The notes below the pieces were generated by a model, which was given only the letters and a program-made list of their open reading frames with translations, made no database searches and was not told the DNA's origin. From assembly GCA_023974075.1 (NCBI GenBank), contig JAMFTG010000124.1, positions 152,001 through 216,000 of the forward strand: a stretch of DNA of 64,000 nt, written 5' to 3'. The DNA comes from Chaenocephalus aceratus. Its lineage: Eukaryota > Chordata > Actinopteri > Perciformes > Channichthyidae. Both the position numbers and the translations under genes were made by a program. Below, in pieces: positions 62,688 to 64,000 of this stretch; within the stretch, counting starts at the first letter, position 1; every line of letters begins with the position of its first letter.

Positions 62688-63428
62688 TCATGGATCAAGT
62701 CCACAAAGCCCTGAAATGTTTGCCGAAATGAGATCTGCACCTTCCAAAGTAGGATGAATGCCGTCTCTCTTAATCAGACCAGGTTTTCCCCAGAAGGCTG
62801 TCCAGTTATTTACGAAGCCCACATTGTTTGCTGGGCACCACCAAGACAACCAGCGCTGAAATGATGACATGCGGCTGTACATGTCATCATTGATCAGATT
62901 GGGGAGGGGACCAGAGAAGATTACGGTGTCCGACATTGTTTTAGCATAACTACACACCGACTCCACGTTAACTTTGGTGCATTCTGATTGGCGTAAACGA
63001 ACATCATTACCACCGACGTGAATAACAATCCTACTGTATTTACGTTTATTCTTAGCCAGCAGTTTAAGATGCGCCTCAACGTCGCCCGCTCTGGCCCCCG
63101 GAATGCATGTGACTGTGGAGGCTTCGGTCTCTAAATGCACGTGTCTCATAATAGAGCTACCAATAACCAGAGCTGGCTTCTCAGCGGGTGTCTCGCTGAG
63201 TGGGGAATATCTGTTAGATACGTGAACGGGTTGGTGGGGACCTGCGGGTTTCGCGTTATGCCCCTTCTGAACAGTCACCCAGTCTCCCTGCTGCTCGGGA
63301 GTTGCCGGGGGACGGCTAAGAGGAGCTACCTTTTGCCGGTCCGCACCGGCTAACACGGGCTTTACTGTAGCTGAGTTACTTTCTAAGATGCGGAGCCGGG
63401 CTTCTATGGCTATGATTCCTGCCTCCAA
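62688..63428 (-). pseudogene. L2 copy 2 ORF1: SGNH esterase, 5'-truncated
   Basis: This is an uninterrupted 246-codon frame covering the coiled region and the whole esterase-like domain. It shows block I VIGSSIMRHV with the nucleophile-position serine, block III VIHVGGNDVRL, and block V RDGIHPTLEGADLI with the Asp-x-x-His pair. Ser, Gly/Asn and Asp-His positions are thus all kept. Block I is GSS rather than the more common GDS. The N-terminal CxxC pair seen in copy 1 is missing, because the LINE insertion ends just beyond. ORF1 esterases of the L2/CR1 group are thought to act in the retrotransposition particle; the exact substrate is not established. Confidence 0.9.
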
Positions 63429-63436
63429 CCTAACAT

Positions 63437-63628
63437 ACTCTAGGGACTGATGGGTAGACTGGGTGGAAATTTACTACCGGCCGCGGTCGGCCAAATGTAC
63501 AGGGTAGTGTGTCCAGATCACGGACGTTAATGCATAGCGGGAAGTCCATTAAATTGAAATTTTAAATAAGTGTTTAACGGTGATTTAAACTAGTTTATGC
63601 GGGGAAAAGTGTGCTCAAAATCGGATTA
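63437..63628. other. Intron sequence, nothing recognised
   Basis: This is a short non-coding stretch after the L2 5' end. It includes GACTGATGGGTAGACTGGGT and CGGCCGCGGTCGGCC, the latter a GC-rich near-palindrome. Confidence 0.4.
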
Positions 63629-64000
63629 AACATGCCATTTCATCCACACCTGACGACTCCCATTAAAAGTGATTGAAATGTACAGGACTCTGTCCATTTC
63701 AATCACATTTGATGACCCGTCCAGGGTGACTTTCTTCCCCAGGAATTAGTGTCTGAAAGCTGGGTAAGATTACTTTAAATACAGTGTGCACATGGCTTTA
63801 TTACCCAGGAATTAGTGTGTGAAAGCTGGGTGAGTTTGCCGTGAATTTAGGGAAGGTATGGCCATTTCATCCACACCTGAATACTCCCATTAAAAATGCA
63901 TGAAATGTACAGGACTCTGTCCATTTCAATCACATTCGACGACCCCATTAGAAATGCATGAAATGTACAGGACTCTGTCCATTTCATCCACATTTGACGA
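63629..64000. repeat. 58-bp tandem repeat with hairpin core, runs off the window
   Basis: Units centred on GAAATGTACAGGACTCTGTC followed by CATTTC recur near 63676, 63902 and 63960. The last two are 58 bp apart. Each core can fold: GAAATG pairs with CATTTC, and ACAG with CTGT around a GACT loop. A separate short duplication (CCCAGGAATTAGTGT...GAAAGCTGGGT) lies at 63738-63819. The array continues past 64000. Confidence 0.82.

Larger units (their letters stand above)
54392..63436 (-). mobile_element. L2-clade LINE copy 2, split by a DIRS element
   Basis: This has the same family, orientation and order of parts as copy 1 at 29582-35384. The 3' end with (TCAA)n on the plus strand starts at 54392. 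The body is interrupted by the DIRS at 54900-59527 and resumes at 59528. The match to copy 1 stops at CCTCCAACCTAACA (63436), so the 5' UTR and the first part of ORF1 are missing through 5' truncation. No clear target duplication is visible. Without the DIRS the LINE is about 4.4 kb. It lies in the intron following the exon at 54178-54318, antisense to that gene. Confidence 0.92.

Overview
The window looks like non-coding, repeat-dense DNA from a teleost fish nucleus, probably a percomorph. The evidence is an L2-clade LINE whose first ORF carries an SGNH esterase, a Rex3-type LINE end, a DIRS-family tyrosine-recombinase retrotransposon, many hAT-like terminal-inverted-repeat elements, long CA microsatellites, and host exons bounded by GT/AG splice sites. 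I see no bacterial genes, CRISPR array, rRNA or tRNA. Nearly all long open frames are transposon remnants or accidents of tandem repeats.

Layout. 1-28.9 kb is a patchwork. It holds copies of an unclassified dispersed repeat (762-1506 and 5585-6579), a TIR element (1785-2506, with a second copy from 22373), and several unrelated minisatellites (3.24, 3.53, 4.51, 10.6, 14.0, 17.7 and 20.5 kb). It also holds a 5'-truncated L2-like LINE (7237-9085, minus), a Rex3-like LINE end with a long target duplication (14884-15332), two CA arrays and a hAT-like element with a perfect 8-bp duplication (25767-26756). One short minus-strand stretch (13674-13755) has the form of a real host exon. 28.9-50.8 kb is one very large tandem array of a 28-bp unit, about 16.1 kb in total. 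It is split by a near-full-length minus-strand L2 (29582-35384), which is itself split by a hAT-like MITE (33182-34087). The array has higher-order structure, including a roughly 5.27-kb block present twice and recurring inverted units.

50.8-64 kb returns to unique and dispersed sequence. Two consecutive phase-0 exons (53615-53782 and 54178-54318) form part of a plus-strand host gene resembling the teleost SAMD3-like/uncharacterised family. The intron after the second exon contains another L2 of the same family (54392-63436, minus). That L2 was entered by a 4.63-kb DIRS-like element (54900-59527) with inverted terminal repeats and an internal complementary region that spells out its circle junction. 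The window ends in a hairpin-forming 58-bp tandem repeat.

How it fits together. The two L2 copies act as each other's control. Copy 2 shows the empty site of the hAT MITE in copy 1, and copy 1 shows the empty site of the DIRS in copy 2. This gives an order of events: satellite, then L2, then hAT; and host intron, then L2, then DIRS. No autonomous element in the window appears intact. I found no convincing new biological system. The most unusual object is the 28-bp satellite, its higher-order organisation, and the uneven density of small indels between its two large duplicate blocks, which may be an assembly effect.
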